From positions 1-64,000 of the forward strand of contig JANNZY010000039.1 in assembly GCA_031410915.1 (NCBI GenBank): a stretch of 64,000 bases of DNA. Direction: 5' to 3'. Of the stretch, positions 9,055 through 16,772 are shown piece by piece. Position 1 is the first letter of the stretch. Every line of letters starts with the position of its first letter. The translations under genes and the position numbers were made by a program. Origin of the DNA: WLMZ01 sp031410915. Lineage in GTDB: Bacteria; Actinomycetota; Acidimicrobiia; Acidimicrobiales; Ilumatobacteraceae. The notes under the pieces are model-generated. The model worked only from the letters and a program-made list of their open reading frames with translations. It was not told the DNA's origin and ran no database searches.

Positions 9055-10257
9055 GGTCACGCCCGCGACGCCCGCGTCACCGGCGACTCGCCGCTCGCGC
9101 CGACCACGTTCAAGCATGCGCAGCCGTGAGTACAGCTCGTCGCGCTCGCTGTAGCAGCCACGCAGGTGGCGACGACCGCTCTGCTCGGTGAACTCGCTGC
9201 GGGCGTGCAGCGCACGGCGATTGTCGAACGCCATGACGTCGCCGGCCTCGAGCCGAAAGCGCACCTGCAGGTCGGCTCGGTACGTCATCTCGAACAGCCG
9301 GCGGTACGCGGCATACGCAGCCTCGACCTCGTCGAACGACAGGTCCAGCGGAGCACGCAGCCAATTGCCGACGCGCACTTCGCGCAGCGATCCGTCGCGC
9401 TCGGTCACGAGCAACGGCGAACGCCAGCGGTAGTCGCTGGTCGTGCTGCGATTGGCCCAGTCCCACGGCACCGTCGTGAGGATCTCGTAGTCGTCGGGTG
9501 ATTCCTCGCGCAACACCTCGGCGATGCGGAACCCATCGACCAGGATGTTGTCGCCGCCCTCGGTCTCGTTGACGAGGCAATGCAGGAACTGCAGCCCGGG
9601 CTGGTACTCGCGAGTGGGGAGATCGACGTGCGGCGGCAGCGGCAGCGCGGTGTTGGCGTTGGTGATCGGGTTCGGCTCGCTCCTGACGTTCCACAGGACG
9701 CCGAAGTTGGTCTCGCGCACGATGCCGATGCGAGCCACAAGGTCGCCGATCGCGTCCTCGGTGCGGTCCAGGTTGCGAACCCGCGAGGCGCCGTAGCGGG
9801 CGAGGGCGCTGAGCCAGTCATACAGCGCGTCGTCGTCGGTGAGCACCGCCGATGCGTCGAACGTCGGCGGCACGTCGAAGGTTGAGCCGTCCCATGTCGT
9901 GGGAGTCGTCCTGCGCTCGGAACGACTCGCCTCGTCGTAGGCGTGGTGGCGCAGCCAACCCGGGTGGAATTGGCTGACGTGGCCATCCTCGGACCAGGCC
10001 AACACGAGCTCGCCCTCGGCGGCGACGGTCGCCGACACGGCGTGCACGTCGGCCGGCACTGTGACGAGTTCGAACATCTGCTCCTTGGTCACCTGGTGCA
10101 CGCACACCGGGCACGGGCAGTTGTCGCGCAACCAGATGTGGTGGAACGGCGTGCGCCGGCCGTCACTCCAGACCACGTCCACATGAGTCGGTCGCACGTC
10201 GGCTGCAGCGATCGTGTGCTCGATCGGGAAGCTGTCAAAATCAGGCGTCGGCGACAC
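9040..10257 (-). CDS. Gamma-butyrobetaine hydroxylase-like Fe(II)/2-oxoglutarate dioxygenase
   Basis: About 405 residues in two parts, as in gamma-butyrobetaine dioxygenase. The N-terminal zinc-binding domain (DUF971-like) has HHIWLRDNCPCPVCVHQVT, with the Cys cluster. A TauD/BBOX jelly-roll follows, with the HxD ligand pair in PPHVDLPTREY (~residue 210) and the distal His in RRALHARSEF (~350). The family oxidises gamma-butyrobetaine to L-carnitine with Fe(II), O2 and 2-oxoglutarate. The GTG at 10257 is chosen because AAGGAGAGG lies just upstream; the frame is open to 10293. It is divergent from the keto-acid cleavage and carnitine dehydrogenase genes, which fits a carnitine role. Trimethyllysine dioxygenase is the alternative within the family. 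Confidence 0.84.
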   Translation of the reverse strand: MSPTPDFDSFPIEHTIAAADVRPTHVDVVWSDGRRTPFHHIWLRDNCPCPVCVHQVTKEQMFELVTVPADVHAVSATVAAEGELVLAWSEDGHVSQFHPGWLRHHAYDEASRSERRTTPTTWDGSTFDVPPTFDASAVLTDDDALYDWLSALARYGASRVRNLDRTEDAIGDLVARIGIVRETNFGVLWNVRSEPNPITNANTALPLPPHVDLPTREYQPGLQFLHCLVNETEGGDNILVDGFRIAEVLREESPDDYEILTTVPWDWANRSTTSDYRWRSPLLVTERDGSLREVRVGNWLRAPLDLSFDEVEAAYAAYRRLFEMTYRADLQVRFRLEAGDVMAFDNRRALHARSEFTEQSGRRHLRGCYSERDELYSRLRMLERGRRERRVAGDAGVAGVTSTRG

Positions 10258-10384
10258 GGCCTCTCCTTCGGTCCGCTGCGAGTCTCGCAGCAACCCGAGG
10301 GCCTACCGTAGCCCACGAGCGGACTAAGGTTTGCCGTCATACGGGAGATTGCCACTCCACGGCACGAGCGATTCGAGGGACTCG

Positions 10385-11278
10385 ATGAACTGGGAAGTCT
10401 TCGTCACATGCGCCATCACCGGTGCCGGCGACACCACCGCCAAGAGCCAGCACGTCCCGGTGACCCCGGCGCAGATCGCCGACTCGGCGATCGCCGCAGC
10501 GCAAGCGGGTGCCGCCGTCGTGCACCTACACGTCCGCAACCCCGAATCCGGTGTCGGTGCGCGTGACACCGAGCTCTACAGCGAGGCCGTCGAGCGCATC
10601 CGGGGATCCGGCACCGACGTCGTCATCAACCTCACCGCAGGCATGGGCGGCGATCTCGTCCTTGGTAGCGCCGAGGCACCGCTCCCGCCGAACCCGGACG
10701 GCACCGACATGGCCGGCGCCACCGAACGGCTGCAGCACGTCCGTGCGATCCTGCCCGAGATCTGCACCCTGGACTGCGGCACCATGAACTTCGCGTCCGG
10801 CGGCGATTACATCATGGTCAACACGCCATCCACACTGAAGGCGATGGCCCAGCAGGTGCAGGACCTCGGCGTGCGGCCGGAGTTGGAGGTCTTCGACACC
10901 GGTCACCTCGTCTTCGTGAAGGAGATGATCCGCGAGGGGCTCCTCGACAACCCGGTGATGATCCAGCTCTGCATGGGCATCGCCTACGGCGCACCCGACG
11001 ACGTCACCTCGCTGATGGCGATGGTCAACCTGCTTCCCGAGGACAGCGTGTTCAGTGCCTTCTCGATCGGCCGGATGCAGATCCCCTACGTCGCGATGGC
11101 CGCGCTGGCCGGCGGCAACGTGCGCGTCGGGCTGGAGGACAACCTCTACCTCAGCGCTGGCAAGCTGGCGACCAACGCCGATCTCGCCGGCCGCGCCGTG
11201 TCGATCCTGGAGAACATGAACGCCAAGATCATGTCGCCGCAGGCCGTGCGCGACAAGCTGAAGCTGGTCAAGCGGTGA
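10385..11278 (+). CDS. Beta-keto acid cleavage enzyme (BKACE, DUF849); likely 3-dehydrocarnitine cleavage
   Basis: 297-residue TIM-barrel protein of the BKACE/DUF849 family, which condenses a beta-keto acid with acetyl-CoA and gives acetoacetate plus a new acyl-CoA. The zinc-ligand motif AAVVHLHVRNPESG, the INLTAGMGGD strand, LDCGTMNFASGG and the ELEVFDTGHL block are all present. The ATG at 10385 has GAGGGA upstream. The substrate is read from context: the next gene makes 3-dehydrocarnitine, so this enzyme would give betainyl-CoA plus acetoacetate. The next gene starts 13 nt after this stop, so the pair is one operon. Family and reaction type are sure; substrate is inferred. Confidence 0.88.
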   Translation: MNWEVFVTCAITGAGDTTAKSQHVPVTPAQIADSAIAAAQAGAAVVHLHVRNPESGVGARDTELYSEAVERIRGSGTDVVINLTAGMGGDLVLGSAEAPLPPNPDGTDMAGATERLQHVRAILPEICTLDCGTMNFASGGDYIMVNTPSTLKAMAQQVQDLGVRPELEVFDTGHLVFVKEMIREGLLDNPVMIQLCMGIAYGAPDDVTSLMAMVNLLPEDSVFSAFSIGRMQIPYVAMAALAGGNVRVGLEDNLYLSAGKLATNADLAGRAVSILENMNAKIMSPQAVRDKLKLVKR

Positions 11279-11291
11279 GCGATCGGAGCGC

Positions 11292-12788
11292 GTGCCGGTG
11301 AGCAACATCCCAGGCCTCGACCACGTCGGTCTGCTCGGGGGCGGTGTGATCGGCGGGGGCTGGGCCGCGCGGTTCCTGCTCAACGGCGTCGATGTCACCC
11401 TGTTCGACCCAGATCCGGAGACACCACGCAAGGTCGGCGAGGTCATCGCCAACGCCCGCCGCGCGCTCGGCAGGATCACCATGGCACCGTTGCCCATCGA
11501 AGGCACGCTGCGCATCGTGACGTCGCCCGAAGAAGCCGTCGTCGGGGTGGACTTCGTGCAAGAGAGCGCCCCGGAACGACTCGACCTCAAGCAATCGATC
11601 CTGACCCGCGCCAGCGCCGCGGCGGATCCGTCCGTCGTGTTCGGCACCTCGACATCGGGCCTGTTGCCGACCGAGATCCAGCGCGGCATGCATCACCCTG
11701 AGCGGCTCGTCGTCGGGCACCCGTTCAACCCTGTGTACCTGTTGCCGCTCGTCGAGATCTGCGGTGGCGAGGCGACATCCAAGGCGGCCAAGCAGCGCGC
11801 CGCCGAGGTCTACACCGCGATCGGCATGCGCCCGCTGTTGCTGGACACAGAGATCGACGGCTTCGTCGCCGACCGCCTAATGGAGGCGCTGTGGCGAGAA
11901 GCCCTGTGGCTCGTCAACGACGGCATCGCCACGGCCGAGCAGATCGACGACGCGATCCGCTTCGGCGCCGGCCTGCGCTGGAGCTTCATGGGCACGTTCC
12001 TCGTCTACCGCATCGCCGGGGGCGAAGCCGGCATGCGCCACTTCATGGCCCAGTTCGGCCCGGCGCTGCAATGGCCGTGGACGAAGCTGACGGACGTGCC
12101 CGAGCTGACCGACGAGCTGCTCGACACGCTCGTCGCCCAATCCGATGCGCAGGCCGACGGCGCGACGATCCGCGAGCTGGAGATGCTGCGCGACGACTGC
12201 CTCGTGTCGGTGATGCAGGGCTTGCGTAGCGTGCCCTACGGCGCGGGTGAGGTACTCGCCGCGTACGAGAAGCAACTGTTCGATCGCGCCGGTCTGCCCG
12301 CCGACGAGCCCGACTCGACCAAGCCGTTGACCACTCACCGCACGACGATCCCGACGGATTGGGTGGACTACAACGGCCACACCAACGACAGCCGCTACGC
12401 GCAGCTGTCCTGCGATGCATCGGACGCGTTCCTGCGGCGCATCGGCATGGACGCCCAGTACTTGCGCAATGGCCACAGCTGGTTCACCGCGGAGAGCCAC
12501 ATCTCCTACATCGCCCAGTCTCGTGCCGGCGATGCCGTGTACGTCACGACACAGGTGCTGGCCCACGACCCGAAGCGACTGCACGTGTTCAACCGCATGC
12601 ACCGCAGCGCCGACGACGTGCTGATCGCGACCGGCGAGCACATGTACCTCCACGTCGACACCACGATCGACAAGACAGTCCCTGCTCCCGCAGAGATGAT
12701 CGCTGCGATCGAATCCGTCGCGTCGAAGCACGCTGCTCTCGACAAGCCGGTGCAAGCCGGCCGTTACGTCGGCCAGCCCCGCACCTGA
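11292..12788 (+). CDS. lcdH: L-carnitine 3-dehydrogenase fused to hotdog thioesterase
   Basis: 498 residues, two domains. Residues ~1-320 form a 3-hydroxyacyl-CoA dehydrogenase-type unit: Rossmann motif LLGGGVIGGGWAARF, then GTSTSGLLPTEIQ and HPFNPVYLLPLVEICGG, all typical of L-carnitine dehydrogenase (carnitine + NAD+ -> 3-dehydrocarnitine). Residues ~345-470 are a 4HBT hotdog thioesterase with the signature WVDYNGHTNDSRY, expected to hydrolyse betainyl-CoA to glycine betaine. Dehydrogenase plus thioesterase fused, next to a BKACE gene, is known from carnitine-degrading proteobacteria. The start is GTG at 11292, with another GTG two codons later. The fusion makes enzymes 1 and 3 of the route one polypeptide. 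Confidence 0.87.
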   Translation: MPVSNIPGLDHVGLLGGGVIGGGWAARFLLNGVDVTLFDPDPETPRKVGEVIANARRALGRITMAPLPIEGTLRIVTSPEEAVVGVDFVQESAPERLDLKQSILTRASAAADPSVVFGTSTSGLLPTEIQRGMHHPERLVVGHPFNPVYLLPLVEICGGEATSKAAKQRAAEVYTAIGMRPLLLDTEIDGFVADRLMEALWREALWLVNDGIATAEQIDDAIRFGAGLRWSFMGTFLVYRIAGGEAGMRHFMAQFGPALQWPWTKLTDVPELTDELLDTLVAQSDAQADGATIRELEMLRDDCLVSVMQGLRSVPYGAGEVLAAYEKQLFDRAGLPADEPDSTKPLTTHRTTIPTDWVDYNGHTNDSRYAQLSCDASDAFLRRIGMDAQYLRNGHSWFTAESHISYIAQSRAGDAVYVTTQVLAHDPKRLHVFNRMHRSADDVLIATGEHMYLHVDTTIDKTVPAPAEMIAAIESVASKHAALDKPVQAGRYVGQPRT

Positions 12789-12790
12789 TC

Positions 12791-12805
12791 CGGTGCGAAG
12801 CACCG
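12791..12805 (+). terminator. Hairpin after the carnitine operon
   Basis: Perfect 6-bp inverted repeat CGGTGC-GAA-GCACCG two bases past the stop of the dehydrogenase gene, followed by AATTT. Short, but placed exactly where the two-gene operon should end. Confidence 0.55.
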
Positions 12806-12848
12806 AATTTGGCGTCACACGATCGTGGCAGCTGGATATTATGAACGT

Positions 12849-13121
12849 GTGGCTGAGCCGAAGGAACGACTGTCTGTGTCGATTGACCTCGAACTCGCCG
12901 AGACTGCGCGACGCGCTGTCGCCGCGGGCCGTGCCGACAGCATCAGCAGTTGGGTCTCGGAAGCCATGCGTCGGCAGGCCGACCACGATGCTCGGCTGCA
13001 AGCGCTCGACGTGTTCATTGCCGAGTTCGAGTCCGAACACGGTTCGATCACCGACGAAGAGGTGCGGGCCGCACAGCGCCGTGCTGCGTCGAAGGCGGTC
13101 ATCTCCCGCGGCGCGGCGTGA
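12849..13121 (+). CDS. Antitoxin of a VapBC-type pair
   Basis: 90-residue protein beginning EPKERLSVSIDLELAETARR, which looks like the N-terminal strand and first helix of a ribbon-helix-helix DNA-binding fold, then SISSWVSEAMRRQ. An acidic helix (IAEFESEHGSITDEEVRAA) follows, a common toxin-wrapping tail. Its TGA overlaps the GTG of the PIN toxin (GTGA), the usual coupled order. The GTG at 12849 is preferred; the frame stays open to a GTG at 12825. Autoregulation by the complex is expected from the family, but I see no clear operator. It lies just after the carnitine operon terminator and is probably independent of it. Confidence 0.78.
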   Translation: MAEPKERLSVSIDLELAETARRAVAAGRADSISSWVSEAMRRQADHDARLQALDVFIAEFESEHGSITDEEVRAAQRRAASKAVISRGAA

Positions 13122-13498
13122 CACTGGTTCTGGATTCCGGCGCACTGATCGGCGTCGAGCGGTCTGATCGTGAAGTCGTCGCACTCATCAAGGGTGAGCG
13201 ACTGGCCGGACGGGCACCACGCAGCCACGGCGGAGTCGTCGCTCAGGTCTGGCGCGGTGGGTCGGGACGCCAGTTCACACTGGGTCGGCTTCTCGCCGGC
13301 GTCGACATCGTGGCGCTCGACGACCGCCTTGGACGCGTCGCGGGCGTCCTTCTCGGAAAGTCCGGATCCAGTGACGCAATCGACGCCGCCGTCATCGCGA
13401 TCTGCCGCGACGGCGACATCGTGTTGACGTCCGACCCTGGCGATCTTGTCGTGCTGGCGCAAGCGTCCGGAGCGCATCTCGAGATCGTCCCGGTGTGA
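13118..13498 (+). CDS. PIN-domain toxin (VapC-like ribonuclease)
   Basis: 126 residues. The PIN core is visible: VLDSGALIGVERSD with the first Asp, DAIDAAVIAICRDGD with the central Asp residues, and VLTSDPGDLVVL at the end. The usual second acidic position (AE.L) reads VVAQVWRGG, a variant I associate with one actinobacterial VapC subgroup. VapC toxins cleave tRNA or rRNA when free of antitoxin. Starts with GTG overlapping the antitoxin stop. No att site or integrase lies nearby, so this pair looks chromosomal, separate from those at 46-48 kb. Confidence 0.82.
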   Translation: MTLVLDSGALIGVERSDREVVALIKGERLAGRAPRSHGGVVAQVWRGGSGRQFTLGRLLAGVDIVALDDRLGRVAGVLLGKSGSSDAIDAAVIAICRDGDIVLTSDPGDLVVLAQASGAHLEIVPV

Positions 13499-13689
13499 AC
13501 CAGCCGCCAATCGGCGGCGTGCCTCGCCGGGCGGGCGAGCGATGTTCGCGACGAATCCGGCGGGATCACCGGTTGCGAGTGCGTTCCCGGGGCGCGTGGC
13601 TGTTGCCCGAGGAGGCGGAGGTTGTTCCCGCCGTTGTATCGACGCCTGGAAGGCGCTGCTCTCGGTGTGGCGCCGTTACGGTTGCGGCC

Positions 13690-14346
13690 ATGCGGCGAGT
13701 GTGGCTGATCCGGGCAGGCGAGAACGCGGAGGCGATCGATGCCCTGCGACATGCAGGACTGATCGGGGTGCGGGCCGACGACATCGGCGATGTCCGCGAC
13801 CTCACCGCGCAGCAGATCAAGGAGGCGATGGTCGACGACGGTCGCGCATCGTCGCCGACCCTGCGCTCGATGGTGTTCGCGTTCGCCCGAGACGCCCGGC
13901 GCGGTGACCTCGTCGTCTCCCCGAACCCGGCGCGTCGCGAGGTGTGGGTCGGCACCATCGCCGGCGAGTACGAACGCAGCGACGAACCGCGTGTCGACGG
14001 CTTCGCGCACTCACGTGCCGTGGACTGGATCGGCTGGCTGGACCGCGATGCCGTGTGGCTCCGAGAGCAAATCAAGTCGCTGGACCGCCCGCAGGTCCTG
14101 TACGAGCTGTCCAACCGCGAGTGGTGGTGGGATCAGGTGGACTCACGCGAGTTCACGGCTGGGCCGCGTTCGCGTTTCTCCGCCCCACAGGCTGCGCCAC
14201 GGACGCGCAAGAAGTCATCGACGTCCGCGCCGGCACCGGTGCGCAAGCCACCGCCGACGCTCGTGCGATGCGCCGGATCGTGCGGCTTCCAATGGGCACC
14301 GAGCTCGCTCGTCGACGGCCTCTGCTACGACTGCCGCAACGAATGA
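13690..14346 (+). CDS. EVE/PUA-like domain protein with C-terminal zinc ribbon
   Basis: 218 residues from the ATG at 13690 (MRRVWLIRAGENAEAID). Residues ~1-135 resemble the N-terminal domain found on Mrr/McrB-like restriction proteins: VWLIRAG start, a helix with DLTAQQIKEAM, then GDLVVSPNP, WVGTIAGEYE and HSRAVDWIGW, a PUA/EVE-like pattern that in relatives reads modified bases. A basic, Pro/Ser-rich linker (~155-185) leads to a four-Cys ribbon, RCAGSCGFQW to LCYDCRNE. No nuclease or AAA domain is attached, so this would be a stand-alone reader. The frame is open upstream to 13495, but that part is not protein-like. Function is inferred only from the fold pattern. Confidence 0.66.
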   Translation: MRRVWLIRAGENAEAIDALRHAGLIGVRADDIGDVRDLTAQQIKEAMVDDGRASSPTLRSMVFAFARDARRGDLVVSPNPARREVWVGTIAGEYERSDEPRVDGFAHSRAVDWIGWLDRDAVWLREQIKSLDRPQVLYELSNREWWWDQVDSREFTAGPRSRFSAPQAAPRTRKKSSTSAPAPVRKPPPTLVRCAGSCGFQWAPSSLVDGLCYDCRNE

Positions 14347-14358
14347 CCCGGCGCAGCG

Positions 14359-14976
14359 TCAGGAGATGACGACGACCTTGTCGCCGATGCCGAGGTGTTG
14401 CCAGATCAGGCGCGACTGGTCGGGCAGCACCCGGATGCAGCCCGACGACTGACCGAACCACGCCTGTGTGCCCACCGTGTTGTAGGGCTGATACGGCGAG
14501 CCCGACGCCGTGCGTGGCACGGCGTGGAAGCCGATGCGGGCGCCGGTGTTGATGCCGCGGGTGAACGCGACGAAGTTGTCGAGATACGAGAAGTGGCCGC
14601 CGAACGTGGACGTCGTGACAAGCGACTTGCCGTAGACGGTGTACGTCGCAGGACTCGGCTGTGCGATCGCGGTGGTGATCGGGAACTTCGCGTCGGCCAC
14701 ACCGTCGGTGCAGAGCCACGCCCGCTGGTTGGCGCGGTCGATGACCGCAGCGTGGCCCGTCGCCGGGCAGTTCGACCCACCACCGCCTGCTGGCGGAGCG
14801 ACGGTGGGTGTGGCCACCGGCGGCGCCACACGGGTGGCGGGCGCGGTCGCGACGGCTGGGCCGTTGGTGTTGCCGATGCCATCACCGTTGTCAGCCGACG
14901 AGACGGGAACGCACACGCCGAGCATCGTCACGACAACCGCAGACAGGACGAAGCACTTCGAGATCACACGCCGCAC
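14359..14976 (-). CDS. L,D-transpeptidase (YkuD domain), secreted
   Basis: Cell-wall enzyme that forms 3-3 peptidoglycan cross-links or attaches proteins. A signal sequence (CFVLSAVVVTMLGVCVPVSSA) and a Pro/Ala/Thr-rich linker (~residues 40-75) precede a YkuD domain: VIDRANQRAWLC, IGFHAVPR, and the catalytic SSGCIRVLP with its Cys and Arg near the C-terminus. The 14-residue stretch before SSGC holds a Trp-Phe-Gly turn. The start is uncertain: a GTG at 14976 gives RRVISKCF as the basic n-region, and the frame is open from a TTG at 15000. It follows the ABC ATPase gene on the same strand, 26 nt after its stop, so read-through is possible. Convergent with the EVE-like gene. Confidence 0.85.
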   Translation of the reverse strand: MRRVISKCFVLSAVVVTMLGVCVPVSSADNGDGIGNTNGPAVATAPATRVAPPVATPTVAPPAGGGGSNCPATGHAAVIDRANQRAWLCTDGVADAKFPITTAIAQPSPATYTVYGKSLVTTSTFGGHFSYLDNFVAFTRGINTGARIGFHAVPRTASGSPYQPYNTVGTQAWFGQSSGCIRVLPDQSRLIWQHLGIGDKVVVIS

Positions 14977-15002
14977 GGATGCCGAGCGTACCCCGCGCAA
15001 TC

Positions 15003-16772
15003 TCAGCCGGCGGGCACCACCGGTGTATCGGCCAGGAGGCGCTTGGTGTACTCCTGCTCGGGGTCGGTCAGGATCTTCTCGACCAAGCCGAACTCGACGA
15101 TCTTGCCGTCAGCCATCACTGCAACACGACGCGCGATCGAGCGGACGACCGGCAGGTTGTGGGTGACGAACAACATCGCCAGGCCGAGGTCGCGCTGCAG
15201 ATCGGCGAGCAGATCGATGATCGCGGCCTGCACGAGCACGTCGAGCGCCGACGTCACTTCGTCGCAGATCAATACGTCCGGCTTGGACACCAGCGCGCGG
15301 GCGATTGCCGCGCGCTGGCGTTCGCCACCGGACAGCTGATCGGGGTACTTGTTCGCGTATCCGGCCGTCAGCGACACCCGCTCCAACATCTCGCCCACGG
15401 CCCGCGTCTGTTCACTGCGACCGGCCCCACCGACGGCGAGCGGGCGGGCCACGGAGTCACCGATCGTTCGCCGGGGATTGAGCGACTGGTACGGGTTCTG
15501 GAACACGTACTGGATCGCGAGCCGTTCCTTCGTCGAGCGATCGCGCGACGACTGGGCGAGCACCTTGCCCGACACACGCAGCTCGCCGACCCACTCGCGA
15601 TGCAGCCCGCCGATCGATTTCGACAACGTGGACTTGCCCGAGCCCGACTCGCCGACGAGTGCGACGCACTCGCCGCGCTGCACATCGAAGGTCACGTTGT
15701 GCACGACCTGGTGACCGGTGTACGAGCAGCAGATGTCGTCGAGCGACAATGCGGCATCGTGTTCTGCCGCGATAACGGCTGGCGGGGTCTGGTCGGCGCG
15801 CTCGATGCGCTCCGGCACGGAGAAGGGGATCACGCAGCGTACGGAGTGCCCGGGCGATGCCTCCACCAACGGCGGCAGCCCGCCACGGCAGGCATCGTGG
15901 ACGAGTTCGCAGCGCGGCGCGAAGAAGCACGCGTTCGGCCGGCTGCCCGGAGCCGGTGCGCGACCGGCGAGCCCGACCATGATCCGGTCGCCGGACATGT
16001 CCGGCGCAGCGGCGACGAGGTGACGTGTGTACGGATGACCCGGGTTGGCGAAGATTGCGGCGGTGGGGCCTTCCTCGACGACGCGGCCCGCATACATCAC
16101 CGCGACACGGTCGGCCAGGTTGGCGACGACGGCAAGGTCGTGCGTGACGTACAGCGCAGCCACGCTGTGCTGGCGGCACAGCTGGCGCACCGTCTCCAGC
16201 ACGTGCGCCTGGGTGGACACGTCGAGCCCCGTCGTCGGCTCGTCGAGCACGATCAACGCCGGTCGGCAAGCGAACGCCATCGCCAATCCGACGCGTTGTT
16301 GCTGGCCACCCGACAGCTGGTGCGGGTAGCGCTTCAGGAACGTCGGGGTGCCCGGCAGGAGCACTTCACTCATGACCTCGGCCACTCGCGCGCGGCGAGC
16401 GGCGTCGTTCGCGCCGTAGCCGTGAGCCTGGAGCACTTCCATGATCTGATTGCCGATGCGCAGTGCCGGGTTGAGCGCAGCGCCGGGATCCTGCGGCACA
16501 TAGCTGACGACGCTGCCCCGCAACTTGCGCAGCGCGCTCTCGTCGAGACCGCGCATGTCGTGGCCGTCGACACTGATCCCGCCGGCCGAGATGGTGGCAC
16601 CGCGACGTGAGTGACCGAGCGCAGCGAGTCCCACCGTCGTCTTGCCCGAGCCGGACTCGCCGACCAACCCGAGGACCTGCCCCGGTTCGATCATGAAGTC
16701 GACGTCGTCGACGATGTCGTTGCCGGTGGCACTCACGTCGATGCGCAAACCGGTCATCGTGAGCGCGGCCAC
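15003..16772 (-). CDS. ABC transporter ATPase, fused DppD-DppF type
   Basis: 589 residues with two complete nucleotide-binding domains. Domain 1: Walker A GESGSGKTT, signature LSGGQQQR, Walker B VLDEPTTGLD. Domain 2: Walker A GESGSGKST, signature LSGGERQR, Walker B ICDEVTSALD. Between them is the Cys-bearing oligopeptide-transporter tail (ACFFAPRCELVHDAC to VRC), typical of Dpp/Opp ATPases. It powers import through the two permeases encoded just upstream. Start GTG at 16772 overlaps the permease stop (TAGTG). The fusion of the usual two ATPase genes into one is common in actinobacteria. Domain 1 is DppD-like and domain 2 DppF-like. Last gene of the importer operon 20412-15003. Confidence 0.93.
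   Translation of the reverse strand: MAALTMTGLRIDVSATGNDIVDDVDFMIEPGQVLGLVGESGSGKTTVGLAALGHSRRGATISAGGISVDGHDMRGLDESALRKLRGSVVSYVPQDPGAALNPALRIGNQIMEVLQAHGYGANDAARRARVAEVMSEVLLPGTPTFLKRYPHQLSGGQQQRVGLAMAFACRPALIVLDEPTTGLDVSTQAHVLETVRQLCRQHSVAALYVTHDLAVVANLADRVAVMYAGRVVEEGPTAAIFANPGHPYTRHLVAAAPDMSGDRIMVGLAGRAPAPGSRPNACFFAPRCELVHDACRGGLPPLVEASPGHSVRCVIPFSVPERIERADQTPPAVIAAEHDAALSLDDICCSYTGHQVVHNVTFDVQRGECVALVGESGSGKSTLSKSIGGLHREWVGELRVSGKVLAQSSRDRSTKERLAIQYVFQNPYQSLNPRRTIGDSVARPLAVGGAGRSEQTRAVGEMLERVSLTAGYANKYPDQLSGGERQRAAIARALVSKPDVLICDEVTSALDVLVQAAIIDLLADLQRDLGLAMLFVTHNLPVVRSIARRVAVMADGKIVEFGLVEKILTDPEQEYTKRLLADTPVVPAG

Noticed and set aside
13495..13689. N-terminal extension of the EVE-like protein
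   Set aside because: The frame is open, but Arg/Gly-rich without structure. The ATG at 13690 begins exactly at the conserved VWLIRAG.
13690..14346. Complete restriction enzyme
   Set aside because: No PD-(D/E)xK, HNH or ATPase motif follows the EVE-like domain.
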